Assembly (NCBI GenBank): GCA_017530365.1
Contig: JAFXMK010000018.1
Span: forward strand, 1 to 64,000
Length of the DNA: 64,000 nucleotides
Reading direction: 5' to 3'
From: Bacteroidales bacterium
GTDB taxonomy: Bacteria > Bacteroidota > Bacteroidia > Bacteroidales > F082
Below are positions 20,034 to 29,135 of the stretch, piece by piece. Below the pieces are notes generated by a model that saw nothing but the letters and a program-made list of their open reading frames with translations, did no database searches and was not told where the DNA came from. The first letter of the stretch is position 1, and each line of letters starts with the position of its first letter. The position numbers were made by a program, and so were the translations under genes.

Positions 20034-20321
20034 ATGGCAGAAAACACTAACAAAAATGGTCTCGGCGTTGCCGGTTTCGTTGTTTCATTGGTGGGTTTCC
20101 TTCTTTGCTTGATTCCTCTTATCAGAATCGTGGGCGCCATCATTTGCGGTATTGGCTTCATCCTGGCTCTGATCGCTGTCTTCAAGAAGCCCAGAACCAT
20201 GGCTATCATCGGTCTCCTTCTGGCTATCGCAGGTTGCGTGATCTATTACATCAAGTACTCACAGGCTATGCATGCTATTAATGAAGCTGTGCAAAGCGGT
20301 ATTCTGAACGGCTTGGAATAA
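20034..20321 (+). CDS. Small three-helix membrane protein
   Basis: The 95-residue product has three hydrophobic segments (about 9-27, 29-47 and 54-72) with short polar ends. It resembles DUF4190-type small membrane proteins, whose function is unknown. It is a single-gene unit with its own promoter and a strong terminator. Confidence 0.75.
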   Translation: MAENTNKNGLGVAGFVVSLVGFLLCLIPLIRIVGAIICGIGFILALIAVFKKPRTMAIIGLLLAIAGCVIYYIKYSQAMHAINEAVQSGILNGLE

Positions 20322-20346
20322 TTAGCATTAAGCTAATCATAACACA

Positions 20347-20377
20347 AGCACGGGCATTCTTGTCCGTGCTTTTTTTA
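20347..20377 (+). terminator. Rho-independent terminator
   Basis: AGCACGG (20347-20353) pairs with CCGTGCT (20364-20370), followed by seven T. It ends the 20034-20321 transcript. Confidence 0.9.
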
Positions 20378-20433
20378 TGTCCGTTCACGACGAAAAAAAT
20401 GAAAAAACCTATTCAGGCTATCAATGCTTTTCG

Positions 20434-20441
20434 TACCTTTG
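20434..20441 (+). promoter_or_regulatory. -7 box for kbl-tdh
   Basis: TACCTTTG matches TAnnTTTG, 50 bp upstream of kbl. The CAACTGAA spacer repeat lies between it and the start codon. Confidence 0.55.
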
Positions 20442-20446
20442 CAGTT

Positions 20447-20478
20447 CATAACTGACAACTGAACAACTGAATAACTTC
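20447..20478 (+). repeat. CAACTGAA spacer repeat in the kbl leader
   Basis: About four degenerate AACTGA(C/A)A units lie between the kbl -7 box and start codon, so they would be transcribed as part of the 5' leader. Confidence 0.7.
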
Positions 20479-20491
20479 AAACTATTATATC

Positions 20492-21679
20492 ATGTACACG
20501 AACTTTCAAGAATATCTGAAGAAGGAATTGGCTCAGATTGAAGCCGATGGCCTCTACAAGCGTGAACGCATCATTGAGAGCGCACAAGGCGCTGAAATCA
20601 TGGTTGGTGGCAAGGTGTGCCTCAACTTCTGCGCTAACAACTACCTCGGCTTGGCCGACAACCCGGAGCTGATCCAGGCTGCCAAGGACGGCATGGACGC
20701 CCGTGGCTTCGGCATGGCCTCTGTGCGTTTCATCTGCGGTTGCCAGGACCTCCACAAGAAGTTGGAAGCCAAGATCGCTGAGTTCTTCGGCACCGAGGAT
20801 ACCATCCTCTATGCAGCTTGCTTCGATGCCAACGGCGGTGTGTTCGAGCCCCTTCTTGGACCCGATGATGCCATCATCTCCGATGCCCTCAACCACGCCT
20901 CAATCATCGACGGCGTGCGCCTTTGCAAAGCCCAACGTTTCCGTTATGCCAACGCCGACATGGCAGACCTTGAAAAACAACTGCAAGACGCTCAAGCCTG
21001 CCGCTTCCGTCTCGTCGTCACCGATGGCGTGTTCTCGATGGACGGCAACGTCTGCCCGCTTGACAAGATCTATGAACTGGCACAGAAATACAACGCCATG
21101 GTGATGGTTGACGAGAGCCACTCCGCCGGTGTCGTCGGCAAGACTGGCCGAGGCGTGACCGAGCACTTCAACCTCCGTGGCAAGATAGAGATCCTCACCG
21201 GCACACTCGGCAAGGCCTTTGGCGGCGCCATGGGCGGCTTCACCACCGGTCGTAAGGAGATCATCGACATGCTGCGCCAGCGTTCCCGTCCGTACCTCTT
21301 CTCCAACTCGATGGCTCCTGGCCTTGTGGCCGCTGGCATCCGCATGTTTGAGATGATGAGCGAGACCAACGCCCTTCAGGACAAGCTGCACGCCAACACT
21401 GACTACTTCATCAAGAAGATGACCGAAGCTGGCTTCGACTGCAAGCCCTCACAATCAGCTATCTGCGCCGTGATGCTCTACGACGCCCCGCTGTCGCAGA
21501 AGTTCGCCGCGAAGCTGCAGGAAGAAGGCATCTTCGTCACCGGTTTCTACTATCCCGTGGTGCCGAAGGGACAAGCCCGTATCCGCGTTCAGGTGAGCGC
21601 CGCCCACGAGCGCGAACACCTCGACAAGTGCATCGCCGCCTTCGTGAAGATCGGTAAGGAATTGGGAATTTTGAAATGA
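20492..21679 (+). CDS. kbl: Glycine C-acetyltransferase (2-amino-3-ketobutyrate CoA ligase)
   Basis: The 395-residue product is a PLP fold-type I enzyme of the alpha-oxoamine synthase family. NNYLGLA (about 50), DALNHASIIDG (about 133), DESHSAGVVGKTGRG (about 208) and the PLP lysine Lys241 in GTLGKAFGG are present. It cleaves 2-amino-3-ketobutyrate with CoA to glycine and acetyl-CoA. The adjacent gene encodes the enzyme that makes that substrate, so the pair forms the threonine-to-glycine route. Confidence 0.95.
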   Translation: MYTNFQEYLKKELAQIEADGLYKRERIIESAQGAEIMVGGKVCLNFCANNYLGLADNPELIQAAKDGMDARGFGMASVRFICGCQDLHKKLEAKIAEFFGTEDTILYAACFDANGGVFEPLLGPDDAIISDALNHASIIDGVRLCKAQRFRYANADMADLEKQLQDAQACRFRLVVTDGVFSMDGNVCPLDKIYELAQKYNAMVMVDESHSAGVVGKTGRGVTEHFNLRGKIEILTGTLGKAFGGAMGGFTTGRKEIIDMLRQRSRPYLFSNSMAPGLVAAGIRMFEMMSETNALQDKLHANTDYFIKKMTEAGFDCKPSQSAICAVMLYDAPLSQKFAAKLQEEGIFVTGFYYPVVPKGQARIRVQVSAAHEREHLDKCIAAFVKIGKELGILK

Positions 21680-21762
21680 GTTGATAGTTTGGAGTTGTAC
21701 AGTTGTTCAGTTGAAAGCCGCTGGACAACTGAACAACTCAACAACTGAATAACTGAACAACT
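21680..21762 (+). repeat. CAACTGAA spacer repeats forming a perfect 12-bp stem between kbl and tdh
   Basis: GTTGTTCAGTTG (21702-21713) and CAACTGAACAAC (21726-21737) are perfect inverted copies, 12 bp apart. More CAACTGAA units follow up to the tdh start codon. No T-run follows, so it could shape mRNA stability rather than end transcription. Confidence 0.75.
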
Positions 21763-22710
21763 ATGAAAAAAATATTGATCGTTGGTTCCGGCGGACAGAT
21801 CGGAACAGAATTGGTGAAGAAGCTCCGTGCTACCTACGGCAATGAGAATGTGGTGGCATCGGATCTTCGCCCTTTGACTGGTGAGATTGCCGAGAACGGT
21901 CCCTTTGAGCGGATCGACTCGACCCAGATCATGCAAATCGTCGATGTGGTGAAACGCTATAACATCGACACCATCTATAACCTCGCTGCCATCCTCTCGG
22001 CTACGGCCGAAAAGAACCCCATGCTGGGCTGGAACGTCGGCATCGGCTCATTGGTAAACTGCCTTGAGACCGCCCGTGTGTTCAACTGCGCCGTCTTCAC
22101 GCCGTCATCCATTGGCGCTTTCGGTGCCAGCACGCCACACGACAACACGCCTCAGGATACCATCCAGCGCCCGAACACCATCTACGGTGTCACCAAGGTC
22201 ACGGGTGAGTTACTGAGCGACTATTACTTCACCCGCTTTGGCGTGGATACCCGTAGCGTCCGTTTCCCTGGCTTGATCAGTAACCTGACCTTGCCTGGCG
22301 GCGGTACGACCGATTACGCTGTGGAGATCTACTACGCCGCCGTGAAGGGCGAGAAGTTCTACTGCCCCATCAGCAAAGGCACCTACATGGACATGATGTA
22401 TATGCCCGACGCCCTCGATGCCATGGTTGACATCATGGAAGCCGACCCGAGCAAGCTGGTGCACCGTAACTCGTTCAACGTGACGGCCATGAGCTTTGAC
22501 CCGGAGATCATCTACAATGCCATCAAGAAGTATTATCCCAATTTCGAGATGGAATACAAGTTTGACCCGATCCGTCAAGCCATTGCCGACAGCTGGCCGA
22601 ACAAGATGGACGATAGCTGCGCTCGCAAGGAGTGGGGCTGGAATCCTAAGTACGACCTCGATAAGATGACGGTCGATATGATCGAAACCTTGAAGAAGAA
22701 ACTGCTGTAA
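21763..22710 (+). CDS. tdh: L-threonine 3-dehydrogenase, epimerase (short-chain) type
   Basis: The 315-residue product has a Rossmann motif GSGGQIG at about 7-13 and the catalytic Tyr-x-x-x-Lys in YGVTKVTGE (about 143-147), typical of extended short-chain dehydrogenases. ILSATAEKNP and RFPGLIS segments match the NAD-dependent threonine dehydrogenases of Bacteroidota rather than the zinc MDR type. It oxidises threonine to 2-amino-3-ketobutyrate for Kbl. A plain sugar-epimerase role is the alternative, but the kbl neighbour argues against it. Confidence 0.88.
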   Translation: MKKILIVGSGGQIGTELVKKLRATYGNENVVASDLRPLTGEIAENGPFERIDSTQIMQIVDVVKRYNIDTIYNLAAILSATAEKNPMLGWNVGIGSLVNCLETARVFNCAVFTPSSIGAFGASTPHDNTPQDTIQRPNTIYGVTKVTGELLSDYYFTRFGVDTRSVRFPGLISNLTLPGGGTTDYAVEIYYAAVKGEKFYCPISKGTYMDMMYMPDALDAMVDIMEADPSKLVHRNSFNVTAMSFDPEIIYNAIKKYYPNFEMEYKFDPIRQAIADSWPNKMDDSCARKEWGWNPKYDLDKMTVDMIETLKKKLL

Positions 22711-22735
22711 TTACAAGGCGGTTTGTTTAGCACAG

Positions 22736-22770
22736 AATAGCGAGGATGGTTTGTCCCCGCTATTTTTTTT
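22736..22770 (+). terminator. Rho-independent terminator after tdh
   Basis: AATAGCG(A)GG (from 22736) pairs with CC(C)CGCTATT (to 22764) and is followed by a T-run. Confidence 0.85.
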
Positions 22771-22781
22771 CATCGTTGTTT

Positions 22782-22878
22782 AAGGCCTAACGGCCTAACA
22801 TGATAATTATGGCCGTTGTTTTCTACCGAGCTTTACCCCCTAGCGGGGGATCCTGGCGATAGGCCGTTAGACCTGATT
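22782..22878. repeat. Inverted repeat with inner G/C hairpin
   Basis: AGGCCTAACGGCCTAA near 22782 is mirrored by TAGGCCGTTAGACCT near 22860-22875. Between them is a short hairpin CCCCCTAGCGGGGG (about 22836-22849). It has no coding content and may be a small dispersed element. Confidence 0.6.
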
Positions 22879-22903
22879 TGCGAGCTCTATTTCCGTTGAT
22901 GAT

Positions 22904-22934
22904 TTTGGTATTATTAGAAAAAAAACTATCTTTG
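22904..22934 (+). promoter_or_regulatory. Promoter of the YitT-lipoprotein pair
   Basis: TATCTTTG at 22927-22934 with TTTG at 22904-22907, 19 bp apart, 21 bp upstream of the ATG. Confidence 0.8.
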
Positions 22935-22955
22935 CGGCTTTAAATTACCATTGAA

Positions 22956-23900
22956 ATGAAGAACGAAAAACTGAAACAGCAGATCGTGTCATACGCCCTA
23001 CTGGTGCTGGGTTCAGCCCTCTTTGCTGTGGGCGACGTAATGTTCGTTAACCCCTACCACATGGCTCCTGGTGGCGTCTATGGTCTCGCTAATGTGTTCA
23101 ACGCGATGTGGGGATGGAAGATTTCTTTGGCTGGCATCTGCATGGATATCCCGTTGCTGATCATCGGAACCATCATCCTCGGTCCTAAGTTCGGTCTTAA
23201 GACGGTCATCTCGGTCATCTTGATACCTGTCTTTACTTTCATCGTAGAGAGTACCTGGGGCTATGCTCCGCTCATCCACGACGGCGCTTTCTTCGATGTC
23301 GAGATGCAGTCTTCCTTGTTCTTCATGGATGGTGATGTCCAGCGCTACTTCATGCCTGACTTCTTCCTCAACACGGTCGTTTCAGGCTTGATCTACGGTG
23401 TGGCCATCGGCGTGATTTTCCGCTCGGGTGCCACTTCGGGCGGCTCTGACATTATCGCCATGATTGTTCACAAATACACCAAGATCAGCTTGGGCACCTT
23501 GGTGCTTATCGTTGACAGCATCATCTCTCTGACTACCCTCGTTGCCTTTGAGGATATCCGCCTGCCCATCTATTCCATCATCCTGATCTTCATCGAGAGC
23601 AAGATCATCGACTTGGTGGTGGAAGGCGTGAAGAGCTATAAGACGGCTTTCGTGGTCACCGACAAGGTGGAAGAAGTGCGCGACTTCATCATCAAGGACC
23701 TCGACCGTAGCGGTACGGTGTTTGCCGGAAGCGGCCTCTACAAAGGCGCTGAGCGCAAGATGATCTATGTGACACTGAACCGTAGTGACTTGGTCAAATT
23801 GAAGGCCAACCTCCGCTTCCTCGACCCGAATGCTTTTGTCAATGTGATCGAGAGCTCCGAGATCATGGGCAATGGATTCAAAGCTTTACCTACGGAATGA
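22956..23900 (+). CDS. YitT family membrane protein
   Basis: The 314-residue product has about five to six membrane helices (about 10-225) and motifs GGVYGLAN and SGATSGGSDIIAMI typical of YitT/DUF161, followed by a soluble C-terminal DUF2179 domain (about 225-305). The family is common in Bacteroidota; its transport role is not established. It probably shares a transcript with the lipoprotein gene 17 bp downstream. Confidence 0.88.
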   Translation: MKNEKLKQQIVSYALLVLGSALFAVGDVMFVNPYHMAPGGVYGLANVFNAMWGWKISLAGICMDIPLLIIGTIILGPKFGLKTVISVILIPVFTFIVESTWGYAPLIHDGAFFDVEMQSSLFFMDGDVQRYFMPDFFLNTVVSGLIYGVAIGVIFRSGATSGGSDIIAMIVHKYTKISLGTLVLIVDSIISLTTLVAFEDIRLPIYSIILIFIESKIIDLVVEGVKSYKTAFVVTDKVEEVRDFIIKDLDRSGTVFAGSGLYKGAERKMIYVTLNRSDLVKLKANLRFLDPNAFVNVIESSEIMGNGFKALPTE

Positions 23901-23917
23901 ACTTAACTCTATAAAAC

Positions 23918-24646
23918 ATGAAAAAAACACTATTTGCAGTTATTGCATGTCTCGCATTGATGGCAACAGCTTGCCAGAATACGGGCAAAGGGGACAAAGA
24001 AGCTGCCTCCAAAGAAGTTGAAGCACAAGTTAAACAGCGCGTCGAGCAGATGATGCAGATGCACGAATACTATGATGCAGACAAGCTTCTTACCGCTGAT
24101 TTGCTTGCGTTGCAGCAAAAAGCTCAAGGCGTTCATTTTTGGGCCGTCTTTTTCCCCGGTTTCCAATGGGATCTTGGTGTGATGGATGCATGTTCCGAGA
24201 AGCAGGAAGTGAAAATCGAGGGCATCAAACCGATCGACTCGCTGCATTGCGACGTGGCAATGCGTTATGTCGATGAGGGCTGCTACGATGATCCTTATAC
24301 GCTGAAACTCCTAAAAGAGAACGGCGAATGGAAGATTGACGATGTGTTCTATAACGATAGAGAAAACACGCTACGGGATGACTGCAAGTTATTTTATGAG
24401 GACGTGGTGGATTCCTATCGCACGACTTCCCCTAAAGAGATCATGGAGTTTTTCATGTATGAGGAACCATTGGAAGAAAACTACACGGATCCTGAAAGCA
24501 TTTATTACAACGATCCTTCAGCCATCTCGCAACTTATTGAAGAGCTAAAGAATTGTCACGAGCTCTTCAGAGAGAACCCTGAGTACACTGAAGAATACGG
24601 AAAGCAGATTGATGCGATGCTTGAGCGCATTGCATCACACATTTAA
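23918..24646 (+). CDS. Putative lipoprotein of unknown function
   Basis: The 242-residue product begins with a lipoprotein signal (lipobox ATAC, Cys19). A charged linker and an alpha/beta domain follow (about 45-150) with the pattern of small NTF2- or DUF3828-like domains (LKLLKENGEWKIDDVFY), then an acidic C-terminal helix. No family was recognised with certainty. Its end overlaps the convergent purN gene by 4 bp. Confidence 0.75.
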   Translation: MKKTLFAVIACLALMATACQNTGKGDKEAASKEVEAQVKQRVEQMMQMHEYYDADKLLTADLLALQQKAQGVHFWAVFFPGFQWDLGVMDACSEKQEVKIEGIKPIDSLHCDVAMRYVDEGCYDDPYTLKLLKENGEWKIDDVFYNDRENTLRDDCKLFYEDVVDSYRTTSPKEIMEFFMYEEPLEENYTDPESIYYNDPSAISQLIEELKNCHELFRENPEYTEEYGKQIDAMLERIASHI

Positions 24647-25212
24647 TGTTGTTGAAGGAGCACTTGCTCTATCACGACAGGGAAATACGCCTGCTCCAGT
24701 TGGTGGATCTTAGCCGCCAGGGAGTCAGGCGTTTCTTTTTCGTCTAATTTGGTGTAGGCCTGTAGGATGATCTCTCCACTGTCGTAAATCTCATTCACGT
24801 AGTGGATGGTGATACCTGAAAAAGCTTCCTTGGCCGCCACCACAGCCTCATGCACATGCTCGCCATAAAAGCCCTTCCCGCCGTATTTCGGAAGCAGGGC
24901 AGGGTGGATGTTGACGATCTTCTTGGGGAAGGCCTTGACGAGGTTCTCGGGAATCTTCCAAAGGAAACCGGCCAACACGATCAAATCAAGGTCAAGGCTT
25001 TTCATCTCTTGGATAAAGGCCTCGCTGTTGAATTCCTGCCGGTTGATGATCCGCAAGGGAATGCCAAGGTTTTTGGCCCGCTCGATGGAATATGCCTTGG
25101 GATTGTTGCATACGACATTGGCGATCTTGACATCGGGGTTATTGGCGAAATACTCGGCAATGCGTTGCAGGTTAGTGCCGTTGCCGGAGACGAAGATGGA
25201 GAGGCGTTTCAT
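24643..25212 (-). CDS. purN: Phosphoribosylglycinamide formyltransferase (GART 1)
   Basis: The 189-residue product has the GNGTNLQ phosphate-binding loop near residue 9, NIHPALLPKYGGKGFYG (catalytic His, about 105-120) and YDSGEII (catalytic Asp, about 143). It transfers formyl from 10-formyl-THF to GAR in purine synthesis. The start at 25212 (MKRLSIFVSGNG) is chosen over an upstream one because it directly overlaps the stop of the preceding gene (TAATG). It is the last gene of the long dcw transcript. Confidence 0.95.
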   Translation of the reverse strand: MKRLSIFVSGNGTNLQRIAEYFANNPDVKIANVVCNNPKAYSIERAKNLGIPLRIINRQEFNSEAFIQEMKSLDLDLIVLAGFLWKIPENLVKAFPKKIVNIHPALLPKYGGKGFYGEHVHEAVVAAKEAFSGITIHYVNEIYDSGEIILQAYTKLDEKETPDSLAAKIHQLEQAYFPVVIEQVLLQQH

Positions 25213-27470
25213 TATCTGATTTTTATGATGACTGTTTCGTTTTTCTTTAGATTGAACCACACTAAATAGCCTTCGTCAACCTTGCGGAAGTTGATGGGCT
25301 TGTCTTCCACAACAAGAGGGCGGCTGCAGAGCAACGTGAGTCCTTCAATGGCATTGCCGTTGTTGACGAGTGCTATGGTGTTGTCGTCAAGTATGGCGTA
25401 ATCCACATGGAGGAGCTTTTCGTAATGGCTTAAATATTGCTCTATGGTGGTGGGCAGGATTTTCTTTTCGTCGCGGAAGTTGGCGAGCTGCTCCAAAGCG
25501 AAGTTGAAGCCGGGCATGGCTTCGGCGATTCCATTTTCATCGTATTGCCAGAAGGCACGCCAAGGGTCAGACCATGCTGGATAGATATGCGTAATGAAGA
25601 CGTTGTGGTTGTCGGCAAGACGTTGCAGCCGTTTGGCGTCAAAGAAATAATGCCATTCACGGTCTTCGTTCACCTCCAAAGTGGAAGGCGTTGACCAAAG
25701 CAGGAAATCTTGGTCTCCGTTTGGCAATGTGGTGATTTGCCTGTTGGGTAAAGCATCGCTGAATCCGTCGTAAGGCTGGACCAAATGTCCGTCGAAATGC
25801 AGGGATTCCATACGGTTCTCCTCGTAATAAGCATTCCAGAGATAGCGTACGCCATACTTTTTCCAAAGCTCGGCGGCATATTGCGGAGCGTCGGGAAGCA
25901 ACCCGTCGCAGACCATGTCTTCTCGGTTTTTGTCGGGACCGTTGTTGTAACCATGGTCGATCCAACTCTTTGTGTCGAACTTCCGCTTCATGAATTGCAT
26001 GGCTTTCGGGAACTCATCTGGGATGGTGGTATATACTTCGGGAGTGTGCAGGCAAATCTCAAAGCCTCTTTTCTTGATGGCTTTCAACAATTTATAGAAA
26101 TCCTTGTCGGTTTTGATAGAGGCAACCAGCCCGGGAAAACGTCCTTTGCTGATTTTGGCATTGGTCACATTGTCAGGATTCCAATAAAACACGCTCTTGG
26201 TGACGGGGATGTTGTAATAACAGAAACCGCTAACGGCATCTTCAGGCCTAGTGATGCTCTCGTTCCCGAACAACACGGCGCGGTGGGTGCGGATGTCGGT
26301 CCAGTCGGCGTGTTCAGTGAAGATGAAGGCACTCAGGTAGCCATCCCAGATGGGCATGAGGCGTGGCAATTCTTTTGGTGGACGCCAGTATTCAGTGCTC
26401 CCCCAATGAAGGTTGATTTCTCCTTGCAACACTTCGCCTGCCTTGACCTCACGATAGGAAATATCCTCGAAATAGTCTGAGGTGTCGGAACGCATGGGGT
26501 AGTGCAGCAGCGGATGGTCACGCCAATAGTCGATGTTGAAGCAGGCAGTGCGGTGCTCGGTGTCGAGTTGCAGCGATGAGATGCCGATGTTGTGATAAGT
26601 GCTAATGGTAATGCTGTCGTTTATGACGGTAAATCCCTCCCTGTCAAGATAATAGGATGGTTGTAGGTGGGTGCTGTCGATATGCTGGTTCCGTCGGTAA
26701 ACGGTGATGTCGCCATTGGGTAAGGGCAGTACATAAGCTAAACGAAGCAGCTTGACGTCTTCTTTGAAGCGTGACTCGATTCTAACGATTGATTGTTGGT
26801 GAGATTCAATGTTAGTTTCAACAATAGAAGGGTCGCTGATAGTATCACCATCGGGGTTAATGTATTCCACGACAGGGATCAGATTCAGATAAGGGAACCA
26901 CCGGGATAAGGCGGTTGAATCAATCTCGACTTTGTTTTGGTAGTTTGGTGCTGGGAGAGGTTTGACTTCCAGTTTCGCGTTGTCGAACCACAGGTTTTCG
27001 TTTTCCCGATTCCAGACGAAGGTGCTGATCTTGCCATTGCCAATATAGTCGGTAGGGAAGTTCAAGTTAAGCGACAATCTTGACCATGCGGCCGTATCGT
27101 TGACGAATTCCACTAAAGGATAGGACTGCCAGTATTTGTTGCCCGTGCTGTCGTCGATGCTGAAAGCGATGACGGCTTGCGGATCGGTGCTTTCTGTTCT
27201 GAAGAGTACTTCATACTGGATGTTGATGTTCTTTTTGGGGTATTGTTCTCCAGCGTTGATGGTGATTCCCAGTCCGTATTCCATGGTGGAATCGCACGCA
27301 CACACGTAGCTTCCTTCGAGTGCGGTGCTGTCGGCCACGATACGAAGGTTAGTCCATGGCGGATACCAGTCGTATTGGTTCTCAAAATCGTTGGAATACA
27401 GCTGGGCTCTTGCGGAGAACCCAGCTGTGAATAACATTATGATGATCAATATGGTCCGTCTGAGACGCAT
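25212..27470 (-). CDS. Secreted protein with polysaccharide-deacetylase-like domain
   Basis: The 752-residue product has a signal peptide (about 1-22). The N-terminal beta-sandwich part (about 23-150) resembles a carbohydrate-binding fold. The centre (about 370-620) reads like a NodB/polysaccharide deacetylase barrel: FTEHADWTD, GFEICLHTPE and WIDHGYNNG are placed like the metal-binding motifs, and the family usually has Asp-Asp and His-x(3)-His there. The ATG follows the ftsZ stop with no gap. Wall or capsule remodelling at division is a guess from this position. The family call is tentative. Confidence 0.55.
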   Translation of the reverse strand: MRLRRTILIIIMLFTAGFSARAQLYSNDFENQYDWYPPWTNLRIVADSTALEGSYVCACDSTMEYGLGITINAGEQYPKKNINIQYEVLFRTESTDPQAVIAFSIDDSTGNKYWQSYPLVEFVNDTAAWSRLSLNLNFPTDYIGNGKISTFVWNRENENLWFDNAKLEVKPLPAPNYQNKVEIDSTALSRWFPYLNLIPVVEYINPDGDTISDPSIVETNIESHQQSIVRIESRFKEDVKLLRLAYVLPLPNGDITVYRRNQHIDSTHLQPSYYLDREGFTVINDSITISTYHNIGISSLQLDTEHRTACFNIDYWRDHPLLHYPMRSDTSDYFEDISYREVKAGEVLQGEINLHWGSTEYWRPPKELPRLMPIWDGYLSAFIFTEHADWTDIRTHRAVLFGNESITRPEDAVSGFCYYNIPVTKSVFYWNPDNVTNAKISKGRFPGLVASIKTDKDFYKLLKAIKKRGFEICLHTPEVYTTIPDEFPKAMQFMKRKFDTKSWIDHGYNNGPDKNREDMVCDGLLPDAPQYAAELWKKYGVRYLWNAYYEENRMESLHFDGHLVQPYDGFSDALPNRQITTLPNGDQDFLLWSTPSTLEVNEDREWHYFFDAKRLQRLADNHNVFITHIYPAWSDPWRAFWQYDENGIAEAMPGFNFALEQLANFRDEKKILPTTIEQYLSHYEKLLHVDYAILDDNTIALVNNGNAIEGLTLLCSRPLVVEDKPINFRKVDEGYLVWFNLKKNETVIIKIR

Positions 27471-29114
27471 TCAATCCACGTTTTTGTGGAGGAAGGAGTT
27501 CTCGGAGCTGATTCCTTTGCTTGAGGCGGAGTATTGTGAGACTTCCTCTTCCACGACGATCTCTTCGTAGTTCATGTCGCGGCGCATGTAGGCGGGCTGG
27601 CGTTCGAGTTCCTCGAGGCCTTTCTGGGTCTTGAAGTTGAGGCTCAGGGCTCTGAGACGGTTGCGTTTCAGCTCTTCCTTCGGGTCGTATGCCTTTTCCT
27701 TGGGCTCGTCCATCACCAGGGTCTCGACTTCCATGGTTTCGTGTTGTGTGTTAGCCGTGGTGTCGCCTGTCGTTGTCACGCTCAGGTTGCTGATCTCGAA
27801 GCTGTCGTCATCGTTCTGGTTGTTAAAGGGGTTGTCGAATACCTTGACGCTGGGTGTCGAGGGCTCTTCGTGCTTGAACACAGGGGCGTCGAAACGAAGG
27901 GTCTCTTGGCTCTCGTTCAACGAGTGGACGACCACGCCGGTGTGCTCTTCTTCTTCGACTTCAGGCTCTGGCTCTGCCACGCAAGTCGGGGCCGGTTCTT
28001 CTTTCACCACTTCCTCTTTTGTTTCCGGCTCGTTGAGGGCGTGGACGGTGCGGCCAGTGCTGGGTGCAGCTGGAGTGTTTGTCGTGGGTTGCAACGGGAC
28101 GACTTTAGGTTCCGGATGAGGGGTGGTTTCCACTCTTCTGTAATTCTTGCTGTCGAATCCTGTGGCGATGAGGGTCACGCTGATGTCTTCGCCCAGCGAC
28201 TCGTCAACGCCGTTACCCCAGATGACGTCGGAGGTGTTGCCGCAAGTGTTCTGGACATATTCGGTGATCTCCACCACCTCATCGAGCGACACCTCGTCGG
28301 TGCCTGATGTGATATAGAGCAGGATGTTCTTGGCGCCTTCGATATTGTTGTCGTTGAGCAGGGGTGAGTTGATGGCGAGCTTGATGGCCTCTTCGGCTCT
28401 GTTTTCGCCTTTGGCACGTCCGGTGCCCATGATGGCCTTGCCGCTGTCCTTCATGACGGTCTTGACGTCTTCGAAGTCCACGTTGACGTAGCCTGTGACG
28501 GTGATGATTTCGGCGATGCCTTTGGCGGCGGTGGTCAACACGTCGTCAGCCTTCTTGAAGGCTTCGGTGAGTTTCATGTTGCCGTAAGAGTCGCGAAGCT
28601 TGTCGCTGCTGATGATGATGAGAGTGTCGACGTTTTTCTTCAGTTCTTCGATACCGGCTTGTGCCTGTTGCTTGCGGCGACGGCCTTCACATTCGAAGGG
28701 AATGGTGACGATACCCACGGTAAGCAGGCCTTTCTCCTTGGCGATGCGGGCCACGACAGGGGCAGCGCCAGTGCCAGTGCCACCGCCCATACCAGCGGTC
28801 ACGAACACCATCTTGGTCTTTTCATCAAGGATCTTGTCGATCTCCTCTTCGCTGCTGAGGGCGGCTTCACGGCCTACGGCTGGGTCGTTGCCAGCACCCA
28901 ACTCGCGCTTGCCGAGGTGGACTTTGGTGGGGACGGTGCTTCTCATGAGCGCCTGATAGTCGGTGTTGCACAACACGAAGTCAACACCCTGAATGCCTTC
29001 TTCAAGCATGTGGTTCACAGCGTTTCCGCCACCGCCTCCAACGCCGATCACCTTGATATAGTTGGCGGGTTTCTCACACAGCGGTTTGAACATGTCATTA
29101 GTATAGCTTTCCAT
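27471..29114 (-). CDS. ftsZ: Cell division GTPase FtsZ
   Basis: The 547-residue product has the tubulin signature GGGTGTG at 110-116 and the N-terminal GVGGGGGNAVN loop (about 24-34). The GTPase and C-terminal domains end near 330. A long acidic, disordered linker (about 335-500) follows, then the Bacteroidota C-terminal peptide NSFLHKNVD, which in the phylum ends FtsZ and likely binds FtsA. The extended linker is usual for this phylum. Confidence 0.98.
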   Translation of the reverse strand: MESYTNDMFKPLCEKPANYIKVIGVGGGGGNAVNHMLEEGIQGVDFVLCNTDYQALMRSTVPTKVHLGKRELGAGNDPAVGREAALSSEEEIDKILDEKTKMVFVTAGMGGGTGTGAAPVVARIAKEKGLLTVGIVTIPFECEGRRRKQQAQAGIEELKKNVDTLIIISSDKLRDSYGNMKLTEAFKKADDVLTTAAKGIAEIITVTGYVNVDFEDVKTVMKDSGKAIMGTGRAKGENRAEEAIKLAINSPLLNDNNIEGAKNILLYITSGTDEVSLDEVVEITEYVQNTCGNTSDVIWGNGVDESLGEDISVTLIATGFDSKNYRRVETTPHPEPKVVPLQPTTNTPAAPSTGRTVHALNEPETKEEVVKEEPAPTCVAEPEPEVEEEEHTGVVVHSLNESQETLRFDAPVFKHEEPSTPSVKVFDNPFNNQNDDDSFEISNLSVTTTGDTTANTQHETMEVETLVMDEPKEKAYDPKEELKRNRLRALSLNFKTQKGLEELERQPAYMRRDMNYEEIVVEEEVSQYSASSKGISSENSFLHKNVD

Positions 29115-29135
29115 AGTCTTATCTGTTATTTTTTG

